Shown in pieces: positions 54,371 to 61,903 of a stretch of DNA of 64,000 nt. The position numbers were made by a program, and so were the translations under genes. Source of the stretch: Williamsia sterculiae (GTDB taxonomy: Bacteria > Actinomycetota > Actinomycetes > Mycobacteriales > Mycobacteriaceae); the NCBI RefSeq assembly GCF_900156495.1, contig NZ_FTNT01000011.1, forward strand, positions 1 to 64,000. The letters are read 5' to 3'. Each line of letters opens with the position of its first letter. The first letter of the stretch is position 1. Below the pieces are notes generated by a model. The model saw nothing but the letters and a program-made list of their open reading frames with translations, was not told the DNA's origin and searched no databases.

Positions 54371-55435
54371 TCATCGCGACGCCATCACCTTGGCGTCGCG
54401 CATCATCCCGGTCGACGGATGACAGTTGAGGTATTCGAAGATCTGGTTCGCACCATCGGATACCGAGACCTCGTGGTAGAGGCGGAGTTTGTCGAGGTCG
54501 GCGACGACCTTGAAGAAGGTGGTGAAGATACGGAGGTGGGTGGGATGCGATTCGGCCCACCGCTCCAGCTTCTCCAACGACCGCCAGTGACCGATGTTGT
54601 AGGTCTCGTCGAGCAGGTTGCCGTCGAGGTCGATGTTCTGCACCAACCGATTGCTGTAACAACCGACCGTCTCGCCGTTGTCGCGGAGGAAGTCCATGCC
54701 CGCCTGCAGCGTCGGCTGGATCTCCTCGAGGTAGAGCGCGCGCTCCTCCGGCCCGGCCTCGCGCCAGTCCTGCCCGGATCGGATGAGCGCGATGTTGTCG
54801 TGCCCCTGTACCACCACGCGCCCGCCATCGGCGGGATTGCCCGTGACGACGACGAGCTCACCCGACGACTCCATCCAATCCGTCTGGGACAGCGGGAAAC
54901 GTTCCCGCATCGAGCCCCAGTAGGCGTGTTCGTTGATCTCGCCGCTGATGTCGTCCATCACCGCGCCGACCCCGGGCAGGTTGTCGGTGAAGGCGTACAG
55001 GGTCTCGAACTGTTCGGCCCGCGGCGAGACGATCTCGCGGAAGTAACCGAGCTCTCCGGACAGACGTTCCGGAGAGTCCCACCAGCCGTTGACATCCGGC
55101 GATCGCAACCATCGACAGAACGCGGCCGGGTCGCGCCAGTACCCGACGACGATGAGGTTCACGTACCCCTCCTTGTCGGTGTGCCGGGTGATGTCGTTGT
55201 GGGCCGGACCATCGGCGATGTCGAAGGTTCCGACGATCTCGGCCACGGCCGCGAGAGCCGCGGTGCGCTGACCCCCATCGCGGTATTGCACACCGAGGTA
55301 GGCCATGGTGACCTGGTGCAGAGTCTCGTCGGCGCGCCCCACGAACATGGGGAACGGCGGCTGGTATGCGTCGGGTACACGGCGGGAGATGGTGCGCGGG
55401 CAGGCGGTCAGGTGTGTGTCGATTGCTGATTCCAT
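54371..55435 (-). CDS. oxd: Aldoxime dehydratase (phenylacetaldoxime dehydratase)
   Basis: A 354-aa haem enzyme that dehydrates aldoximes to nitriles. Family segments are CPRTISRRVPDAYQPPFPMFVGRADETLHQV, YWGSMRERFPLSQTDWMESSGELVV, CYSNRLVQNIDLDGNLLDETYNIGHWRSLEKLERWAESHPTHLRIFTTFF, with the His in SHPTHL as likely axial haem ligand, and LYHEVSVSDGANQIFEYLNCHPSTGMMRDA. It supplies the nitrile substrate to the nitrile hydratase encoded downstream. Confidence 0.93.
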   Translation of the reverse strand: MESAIDTHLTACPRTISRRVPDAYQPPFPMFVGRADETLHQVTMAYLGVQYRDGGQRTAALAAVAEIVGTFDIADGPAHNDITRHTDKEGYVNLIVVGYWRDPAAFCRWLRSPDVNGWWDSPERLSGELGYFREIVSPRAEQFETLYAFTDNLPGVGAVMDDISGEINEHAYWGSMRERFPLSQTDWMESSGELVVVTGNPADGGRVVVQGHDNIALIRSGQDWREAGPEERALYLEEIQPTLQAGMDFLRDNGETVGCYSNRLVQNIDLDGNLLDETYNIGHWRSLEKLERWAESHPTHLRIFTTFFKVVADLDKLRLYHEVSVSDGANQIFEYLNCHPSTGMMRDAKVMASR

Positions 55436-55541
55436 GGGTGTCCTCGCTGATCGGGTTCGGCGGTGAGGCTCGAGGGCTGCGAGCGAAGGTGCGCCGAACC
55501 GGGCTGTCGAATGGGCTGGATCTGGTGCGTGTTCGGGGGCG

Positions 55542-57104
55542 CTACTGTGCGGCGCTGAGCTCCGCGTGACGGTTCGCATCGGGGCTGGGGAACTCGCCAC
55601 GGAGCTTCTCGAAGGCCCGCCCGACACGCAGCACGGTGGCGTCGTCGAAAGCGCCGCCGACGATCATCATCCCGACGGGCAGGCCGCCGACGAGACCGGC
55701 AGGGACCGAGAGCGCCGGGTGCCCGGTGACGTCGAGCGGTGCGGTGTTGGCGATCATGCCAAGTGCCTTGGTCAGGTAGGTCGCGCGGTCCACGTCGGGT
55801 CCGGGCAGCTCGGATGCGACGTACGGCAGCGTGGGCATGACCAGGACGTCATAGTTCTCCAACGCCTCGTCGTAGGCCGCCTTGGCGGTCGGCACCAGGT
55901 TGCGTGCCTTGCCGTAACTCGCGGCACCGAGTTCCTTCACCCCGTGGTACCCGCACAGCGCCACGAGTTTCACGGTCTCGGAGAGGGCGTCGGCGTACTC
56001 GAGCCGCCGACGGGAGAAGTATTCCATCTGTTCCGGGTCGTAGAGCCCCTCGGCGTTGAGTCCGTACCCGTTGCCGTCGAGCATCTGGTACGCCGCGCCG
56101 TCGGTGGCGATCACATTCCAGACGTGGAAGGCATGCAGGTGCCAGGGGATGCTCACCTCCTCCACCGTCGCCCCTGACTCGGCGAAGCGGGCGGCGGCCG
56201 CGCGTACCGTCTCGTCGACCTCGGTCTGCGATGCGGGATGCCCGAAACCTTCGGTGACCACACCGATGCGGAGACCGTCCACTCCGCCTTCGAGACCATC
56301 GAGATAGTCGTCGACGGTGACGTCCGCGGGTTGCCGCGGATCGTTGCCGTCGCGGCCGGCGAGTACGGACAGCATGGTCGCGGCGTCCTCGACCGTCCGC
56401 GTGATGGGTCCGAGGTGGTCCACCGTGCGCTCGATGGGAAACGCGCCGGTGTACGGAACGAGACCGAAGGTGGGTTTGTGTCCCACGACGCCGCAGAAGG
56501 ACGCGGGGATCCGGATCGAGCCGCCCTGATCACCTCCGACAGCGAGGTCCACCACACCGGCCGCCACCAATGCCGCACTGCCACCGGACGATCCACCCGC
56601 TTCACGAGTGGGGTCCCACGGGTTGCGGACCGGTCCGCCGGCGGGTGTGAAGCTCGAACCCGAGAAGCAGAGGTCCTCGCACACCGACTTGCCCGTGATC
56701 TCCGCACCCGCGTCGAGCAACCGGGTGACGACCGTGGCGTCCCGGGTCGGGACGAATCCCTCCAGGGTTCTCGACCCGTTCGTCATCGGGACGCCGGCGA
56801 CCGCGACGTTGTCCTTGATGGCCACTCGCTTGCCCGACAGGGTGTCGGCGACCGGGTGGGTGTCGGTGATCCGGGTGGTGACGTACCACGCGCCGAGGGG
56901 ATTATCCTCCGCCGCCGGGATCGCGTGGGCACGAGCCGGAGCGACCGGCGCCTCGGCGGCGTACAAGTCGTCGACCACGTCGTAGGAACCCAGCGCGCCA
57001 TCGATCAACCCGACGAACTCGTTTCGAGCCGCCTCGTCGAGATTGAGTCCGAAATGCTCAGCAGCAGAACCGATCTGATCAGAGCTGGGACGTTCTACGG
57101 TCAT
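55542..57104 (-). CDS. Amidase (amidase-signature family)
   Basis: A 520-aa enzyme that hydrolyses the amide made by nitrile hydratase to the acid. The amidase signature is complete: catalytic Lys in KDNVAVAGVPMTNGS, Ser-cis-Ser-Ser in REAGGSSGGSAALVAAGVVDLAVGGDQGGSIRIPASFCGVVGHKPTFG. The C-terminal half has VMPTLPYVASELPG and HPALSVPAGLVGGLPVGMMIVG. GAGGAG precedes ATG 57104. Length and N-terminal extension are those of the aldoxime-nitrile amidases. Confidence 0.93.
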   Translation of the reverse strand: MTVERPSSDQIGSAAEHFGLNLDEAARNEFVGLIDGALGSYDVVDDLYAAEAPVAPARAHAIPAAEDNPLGAWYVTTRITDTHPVADTLSGKRVAIKDNVAVAGVPMTNGSRTLEGFVPTRDATVVTRLLDAGAEITGKSVCEDLCFSGSSFTPAGGPVRNPWDPTREAGGSSGGSAALVAAGVVDLAVGGDQGGSIRIPASFCGVVGHKPTFGLVPYTGAFPIERTVDHLGPITRTVEDAATMLSVLAGRDGNDPRQPADVTVDDYLDGLEGGVDGLRIGVVTEGFGHPASQTEVDETVRAAAARFAESGATVEEVSIPWHLHAFHVWNVIATDGAAYQMLDGNGYGLNAEGLYDPEQMEYFSRRRLEYADALSETVKLVALCGYHGVKELGAASYGKARNLVPTAKAAYDEALENYDVLVMPTLPYVASELPGPDVDRATYLTKALGMIANTAPLDVTGHPALSVPAGLVGGLPVGMMIVGGAFDDATVLRVGRAFEKLRGEFPSPDANRHAELSAAQ

Positions 57105-57144
57105 CGGTACGCACTCCTCGGATGGATCCTCGCCTGATGCGAGA

Positions 57145-57173
57145 ACAGTATGAACCAATTGTCGTCACGTCAA
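57145..57173 (-). promoter_or_regulatory. Putative promoter of the amidase-oxd-nitrile hydratase operon
   Basis: On the minus strand, TTGACG (57173-57168) and TACTGT (57150-57145) are separated by 17 bases, a good SigA-type promoter about 40 bases upstream of the amidase start. The half-site ATCGACATAT lies just upstream (57179-57188). Confidence 0.55.
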
Positions 57174-57178
57174 CACGT

Positions 57179-57188
57179 ATCGACATAT
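57179..57188. promoter_or_regulatory. Possible ArsR half-site upstream of the amidase promoter
   Basis: ATCGACATAT is repeated exactly at 59099-59108, where it is half of an inverted repeat by the ArsR gene. Its position just beyond the -35 element suits an activator or sensor-dependent regulator. Confidence 0.4.
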
Positions 57189-57227
57189 CCAAGTGTTAAA
57201 GCTGTGTTGCGGTTGCTACGGTGCAGG

Positions 57228-58628
57228 TCAGAGCTGTCGCAGGGTGCCGTGCCGCGACTCGGCGAGCAGGATGCGTCTGCGCGCCGGTGCGGCACCTTCC
57301 TGATCTGTCCCCGCGCCGGCGATGAGCCTGCCGCGGATGGCCGCACTGTCACCTGCCGCCGACATGGTCGCCGCTCTCGCGTACGCGATGATGGCCTCGT
57401 ACGTGGTCTCCGACAACGAACTCAGGGGCGGAGTGAGTCCTTGTGCACCGCTGCGATAACGGGTCTCGAGGTCGGAGTGGGTGTCGTCGAACCCTTGGAA
57501 ATACCCGAAAGCCGCCCAGACCCCGTCGGCGTCGGTGTCGCCGATCAACTGCTGGGTTGCCTCGTCGAGGACCAGCGCCAGCGTTCTGGTGTGTGAACGC
57601 AATCCCTGTCGGGCACATTGTCGCTCGAAGAAGACCTCGTCATGCCCCACCAACGACGACAGGATGAGCTCGGCGCCGGACGCCTCGATGGCGTCGAGGG
57701 TGGTCGAGAAGTCGGTGCTACCCAGAGACACGTAACGCTCCCCCACGACCGAACCACCGTTCTCCGCGACCACCCGACGGGCTGCCCAGTGCGCGCCGTA
57801 CGACCACGAGTACCGGTGCCCGACGAAGAACCATCGCACCGCGCCGGTGTCACGCATCACTGCCGGCACTCCGGCGCGCACCTGCTCCAACGGGCGTTCC
57901 CCGAGTCGCACGGTCCGCGGATTCGGCGGGCCACCCTCGTTGAGAACGGTGTGGATGACCATCACGTCGGTGTCCTGCAGGGCAGAGACCGCCGCGTTGA
58001 AGGTCGCCGACGTGACACAGGCGAAGATCACCCGACATCCGCTGCGGTACAGGCGCATCGCCGCATTCGAACCCATCAGGGAGTCCGACGCGTCGTCACC
58101 GACGAGCAGTTCCACCGGCGTTCCACCTATACCACCGTCAGCATTCACGTCGTCGACGGCGAGTGCGGCAAGGGATTCCGTGGCCTGCGCGAACACCGCC
58201 GCCGATCCCGACTTGCTGACCAACAGACCGATGCGGTGTCGATCCGACCGCGGCGCCACGGGTGGATCGAATCCACGTTTGCCTGCGAGCCAGGCGAGAC
58301 CGTCCTCGTCCAGACTCGATTCCAGGACGATGCGCGTGCCGCGGCCGTCCGGGAAGAACCTCACCATCAGCCGACCTCGCCACGGTTGATGATGAACCAC
58401 GAGAACGGAACGGCCATATTTCACGGCGGCGATGTGTCCGAGCAGGGTGATGGGCGCGCCCGCAGCACCGGGTTCCCCGGCACCGACCGGCAGCCGGATG
58501 GACACCGCACTACCGACGACCATCCGGTCACAGTCGAAGTCCAGCAGGTGACCGGAAGCGAGTCTCTCGAACGCCTGATCCGGCGGATCGGGGGCACCGA
58601 TCCGCGCGGTGACGGATAGCCCGGGCAT
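57228..58628 (-). CDS. AmiC/NhhC-type amide or nitrile sensor with SRPBCC-like N-terminal domain
   Basis: A 466-aa protein. Residues 1-115 look like an SRPBCC/START-type domain (LGHIAAVKYGRSVLVVHHQ, MVRFFPDGRGTRIVLESSLDEDGLAWLA). Residues 130-440 are a periplasmic-binding-like ligand domain of the AmiC/NhhC/UrtA class: HRIGLLVSKSGSAAVFAQAT, LAVDDVNADGGIGGTPVELLVGDD, YGAHWAARRVVAENGGSVVGERYVSLGSTDFSTTLDAI. No signal peptide exists, so it acts in the cytosol. J1-type NhhC/NhlC are regulators of nitrile hydratase genes; the same role is likely here. Confidence 0.8.
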   Translation of the reverse strand: MPGLSVTARIGAPDPPDQAFERLASGHLLDFDCDRMVVGSAVSIRLPVGAGEPGAAGAPITLLGHIAAVKYGRSVLVVHHQPWRGRLMVRFFPDGRGTRIVLESSLDEDGLAWLAGKRGFDPPVAPRSDRHRIGLLVSKSGSAAVFAQATESLAALAVDDVNADGGIGGTPVELLVGDDASDSLMGSNAAMRLYRSGCRVIFACVTSATFNAAVSALQDTDVMVIHTVLNEGGPPNPRTVRLGERPLEQVRAGVPAVMRDTGAVRWFFVGHRYSWSYGAHWAARRVVAENGGSVVGERYVSLGSTDFSTTLDAIEASGAELILSSLVGHDEVFFERQCARQGLRSHTRTLALVLDEATQQLIGDTDADGVWAAFGYFQGFDDTHSDLETRYRSGAQGLTPPLSSLSETTYEAIIAYARAATMSAAGDSAAIRGRLIAGAGTDQEGAAPARRRILLAESRHGTLRQL

Positions 58629-58667
58629 GGCAGTCAGTACACCGCGGAATGCAGAATCGGGAAGACG

Positions 58668-59045
58668 CTACGCGCGGCGCGGTTCGGGGCGGCTCGTCGA
58701 CCCGATCGGTGCGACCACCACGTCGCCCCCGGCCGACCGCTCACCGTCATCACCGGCGACCAGGGCGCGCTCGAGCACACCGCGCAGGAACTGCAATGCA
58801 TCGTTGGCCGGGCCCGCCGGGTCGACGGAGAAGTACCGGTGTCTGCCGTCACGGCGCTCTCGTATGACGCCGGACATGCGGAGCGACTTCAGATGAGTGG
58901 ACACCGTTGTCCGTCCGACCGAAGCGATCTGATCGCTGATGAAGCCCGCACTACACTCTCCGTGCGTGGCGAGGGTGTCGAGGATCTGCCGTCTGACCTG
59001 ATCGGCCAGAGCGGCGAACACCAACTCCTGATTCTGGTCCGTCAC
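58668..59045 (-). CDS. ArsR-family regulator (NhlD-like)
   Basis: A 125-aa winged-helix protein: FAALADQVRRQILDTLATHGECSAGFISDQIASVGRTTVSTHLKSLRMSGVIRERRDGRHRYFSVDP. The GTG at 59045 (VTDQNQEL) is preferred since ArsR proteins usually start near this point; a GTG at 59096 would add 17 residues. The C-terminal tail of about 35 residues is disordered. No cluster of Cys for metal sensing is present. It adjoins the AmiC-like sensor gene, as nhlD adjoins nhlC. Confidence 0.85.
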   Translation of the reverse strand: MTDQNQELVFAALADQVRRQILDTLATHGECSAGFISDQIASVGRTTVSTHLKSLRMSGVIRERRDGRHRYFSVDPAGPANDALQFLRGVLERALVAGDDGERSAGGDVVVAPIGSTSRPEPRRA

Positions 59046-59086
59046 CCGACTCTTCTCGCAGCCGCGCTCGCGCGCATGGTCATTCG

Positions 59087-59106
59087 ATGTCGACACTCAT
59101 CGACAT
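59087..59106. promoter_or_regulatory. Inverted repeat operator candidate at the ArsR promoter
   Basis: ATGTCGA-CACTCA-TCGACAT: two perfect 7-base arms with a 6-base spacer, 40 bases upstream of the ArsR start. Winged-helix ArsR dimers bind such repeats. The right arm is part of ATCGACATAT, which recurs at the amidase promoter. Confidence 0.55.
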
Positions 59107-59231
59107 ATGCTAGGCGTCTCACCGGACGATCAGCAACACACCACGGCGCTCGCGGTGTCCATCGGCGTCAGACACACACCGTTGCGAAACACTTACGGAA
59201 TTGTGTGTCAACTGTGGTTACAGTAACCGGC

Positions 59232-59702
59232 ATGGCCCATCTCAACGAGCAGATCCCCATCCCGATGTCGCTGGCGGCGGGGTGGAACTGCATCACCGAC
59301 CTCTCCCGCTTCCATGAGTGGCTGACCATTCATCAGAAGTGGAATGGGAGGATTCCGGCACGATCGGAACTGGTCACGGGCCTCGAGGTGTCGTCGGTGA
59401 TCCGATTGCGCGGTGCACCGGTGTCGTTCGACTGGCGTCTGGTCGAGATCGAACACGAGCACAAGGCGAAGCTGTCCGGAAAGGGACGGGGCGGCATCAA
59501 GGCCGAGATGACCCTGTCGGTGGCGGCCCAGGACGGTCACAACATCCTGGACGTGGACATCGATCTGTCCGGTTTGGCGATGAGCGGACCAGCAGGCAAA
59601 TTGACCGTGAAGGTGCTGCGCAGCGACATCCAGGACTCGCTGGCGGCGTTCAAACGGGTCTTCGCCGACGCGGACGACGCGTACGCCGCGGGAGCGCTCT
59701 AA
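59232..59702 (+). CDS. SRPBCC-family protein (carbon monoxide dehydrogenase subunit G/polyketide cyclase type)
   Basis: A 156-aa protein with the helix-grip fold pattern: AHLNEQIPIPMSLAAGWNCITDLSRFHEWLTIH, then VSSVIRLRGAPVSFDWRLVEIEHEHKAKLSGKGRGGIKAEMTLSVAAQDGHNILDVDIDLSGLAMSG and the long C-terminal helix. Such proteins hold hydrophobic ligands. It is divergent from the ArsR gene; convergent with the alpha/beta hydrolase, with 4-nt overlap of stops. Confidence 0.8.
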   Translation: MAHLNEQIPIPMSLAAGWNCITDLSRFHEWLTIHQKWNGRIPARSELVTGLEVSSVIRLRGAPVSFDWRLVEIEHEHKAKLSGKGRGGIKAEMTLSVAAQDGHNILDVDIDLSGLAMSGPAGKLTVKVLRSDIQDSLAAFKRVFADADDAYAAGAL

Positions 59703-60532
59703 CCGCTCACCCGCTCGAGAATCGCTGCCGCCGCCGACTCCGGCGCCTGCGTCTGGATCCAGTGCGTCACCCCGGGCAAGACGATCAGGTCGTACGGTGC
59801 GTCGACGTACTCGGCTGTCTTCGCGGGCGCGTCGCGACCCAGGAACAGATCCTTGTCGCTCCACACCATCGTGGTCGGTACCTGCACTCTCCGGCCGAAC
59901 GACCGCCGGTCGGCGAACGGCAGCGCGCGATACCAGTTGAGACCGCCGGTCAGCGCGCCGTAGTCGACGATTTCTTCGCGAACCCGCGCGAGTTCGTCGC
60001 GGCCGAGTCCGCCGCGCGACATCCAGTAGCGGGTCGGCGCCCACTGTCCGGACAGCGCGAGTTCCGGCACGAACGGCAGCTGGAAGAACCCCATGTACCA
60101 GGAATGCAGAGCCTGCGGCCCGAGCAGCGATCGGAGGAACGCGGCCGGATGCGCGACCGAGAACGCGGTGAGGTCGATGACCAGGTCGGGGTTCTGCATG
60201 GTGACGAACCAGGCGACGTTGGAACCCCAATCGTGTCCGACCAGATGAACGGGCCTGCCGATCGTCTCGATCAGTGCGACGACGTCGCCGACCAATTTGT
60301 CGATGGTGTAGTCGCGTCGTCGACGGGGTCGCGCGCCCGGTGAGTACCCGCGCTGATCCGGTGCGATGGTGCGATAACCCTGCTCATTCAGCAGCGTCGA
60401 CACCTGGGCCCAGGACGATGCCCGCTCGGGAAAACCGTGCAACAGCACGATGACCTCACCGTCGAGCGGGCCCGTGTCCAGTACGTCGAAGGTCAGGTTG
60501 TCGTGGGAGAACGTATCGATCCGATCGGCCAT
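59699..60532 (-). CDS. Alpha/beta hydrolase (epoxide-hydrolase-like)
   Basis: A 277-aa hydrolase. The oxyanion motif is LLHGFPERASSW, the nucleophile elbow VGHDWGSNVAW (Asp nucleophile, as in epoxide hydrolases and dehalogenases), and the His is in GVTHWIQ near the C-terminus. ALRP-like cap segment and DKDLFLG acid region fit. The gene lies next to IclR in the same direction. The natural substrate is unknown. Confidence 0.88.
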   Translation of the reverse strand: MADRIDTFSHDNLTFDVLDTGPLDGEVIVLLHGFPERASSWAQVSTLLNEQGYRTIAPDQRGYSPGARPRRRRDYTIDKLVGDVVALIETIGRPVHLVGHDWGSNVAWFVTMQNPDLVIDLTAFSVAHPAAFLRSLLGPQALHSWYMGFFQLPFVPELALSGQWAPTRYWMSRGGLGRDELARVREEIVDYGALTGGLNWYRALPFADRRSFGRRVQVPTTMVWSDKDLFLGRDAPAKTAEYVDAPYDLIVLPGVTHWIQTQAPESAAAAILERVSG

Positions 60533-60562
60533 GGCTTCAGCAAACCACACGCAGCTGAGGCC

Positions 60563-61363
60563 TCAGCCGCGTGACGGCTGCCGGATCAGCGCCCTGGACA
60601 ACCGGTGCGCCTCGTCGAGCAGCAATTTGCCCAGTTCCTCCTGCCGCTCCACTCGGAAACGGTTCTCGATACCAGTGATGGTGAGCGCCCATTTCGCCAC
60701 CCCGGTCTCGTCGAAGACGGCCGCGGCCATTCCCCAGTCACCCTCGACCACCAGACCGGGGTTGACCGCGTAACCCCGGCGTCGGGTCTGCTCCACCCGG
60801 GCGCATACCGCGTCCGAGGTGTAACTCGGCCCCCGGGTGGCGGCGAGATCCACGCGGGATAGGAACTCCTCGATCTCCGGGTCGGGAAGAAACGCGAGGA
60901 TGGCCAGACCCGAGGCGACCACGCCGAGCGGGAAACGAGCACCCTCGTAGAGGACGAAAGAGCGGATCGGAAAGCTGCCGTCCTCGCGAACCAGACAGAC
61001 CGACTCGTCACCACGTCGGGCGACGAAGAAGGCGCTCTCCCCTGTTGCCTCGGCCATCCGGAGGACCGAGGGCCGCGCCTGACTGCTGATCTCGTAACGG
61101 GCCGATGCGCTGGCCCCCAACAGGTACAGCTCGGGGCCGAGGAACCAGCGGCCCGAGGCGTTGTCGCGATCGACGAAACCCTCGCCGAGCAACGAGGTGA
61201 GCAATCGGTGGGCGGTGGGCCTCGCAAGTGACGACGACCGCGCGACCTCCGACGTGGTGGCACCGGTGTCATTGGCTGCCGACAACACCCGCAACGCGGT
61301 GCTGACCCGACCGATCAGCGTGCCGGAATCCGCATACGTGACCACCACACCTCCTGTGAGCAT
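60563..61363 (-). CDS. IclR-family transcriptional regulator
   Basis: A 266-aa regulator. The N-terminal winged helix is RVSTALRVLSAANDTGATTSEVARSSSLARPTAHRLLTSLLGEGFVDRD. The IclR effector domain reads GESAFFVARRGDESVCLVREDGSFPIRSFVLYEGARFPLGVVASGLAILAFLPDPEIEEFL. ATG 61363 is chosen; GTG 61378 is also possible. It probably controls the adjacent hydrolase gene 30 bases downstream. Confidence 0.88.
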   Translation of the reverse strand: MLTGGVVVTYADSGTLIGRVSTALRVLSAANDTGATTSEVARSSSLARPTAHRLLTSLLGEGFVDRDNASGRWFLGPELYLLGASASARYEISSQARPSVLRMAEATGESAFFVARRGDESVCLVREDGSFPIRSFVLYEGARFPLGVVASGLAILAFLPDPEIEEFLSRVDLAATRGPSYTSDAVCARVEQTRRRGYAVNPGLVVEGDWGMAAAVFDETGVAKWALTITGIENRFRVERQEELGKLLLDEAHRLSRALIRQPSRG

Positions 61364-61499
61364 CTGATCAGCGTCCACTCAATGAACGCACTCTACCGCC
61401 GGCGATCACTGACAGATAAATAGTGTTCGTGTGCGGTTATGACCCTTGACTCATTCAGCCCACCGACGTTGACTCGAACACGGCGTCCGATCAGTGGAC

Positions 61500-61880
61500 A
61501 TGTTTCGACCGAAGGGATCACCCAGTGCACCCCACGAACACCGAGCGAAATCGCCCGTGACCAATCGCCCTCGCGACAGCATCATCAACCAATACCAGCA
61601 CCGGCTGCCTTCGTTACCCAAACCGGTTGAGAGTTCGTGGAATTGGCAGCTGCAGGCATCGTGTCGCACGACCGGGGTCGACTTCTTCCCCGACCATCAC
61701 GGCCGTCGGCGTGATCGCGACGCCCAGGAGCGTGACGCCAAACAGATCTGTCGCGAATGTCCGGTGATGCGTGAGTGCCTGTCGTACGCGATACAGGCAG
61801 GCGAACCCCACGGGGTCTGGGGTGGGACCACGCCCCGTGAGCGCGCGTTGATGGAGGCCGGGGTACTGCGCACGGGCTGA
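61500..61880 (+). CDS. WhiB-family transcriptional regulator
   Basis: A 126-aa iron-sulfur protein. Four Cys residues coordinate the cluster: C in ASCRTTGVDFFP, then QICRECPVMREC. The WhiB signature GVWGGTTPRERAL and a basic C-terminal end follow. The N-terminal 45 residues are a longer extension than usual. WhiB proteins act with the SigA factor. Found only in Actinobacteria, it supports the taxonomic assignment. Confidence 0.92.
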   Translation: MFRPKGSPSAPHEHRAKSPVTNRPRDSIINQYQHRLPSLPKPVESSWNWQLQASCRTTGVDFFPDHHGRRRDRDAQERDAKQICRECPVMRECLSYAIQAGEPHGVWGGTTPRERALMEAGVLRTG

Positions 61881-61903
61881 CCGACGGGCCCGTTCGGCTG
61901 TAC

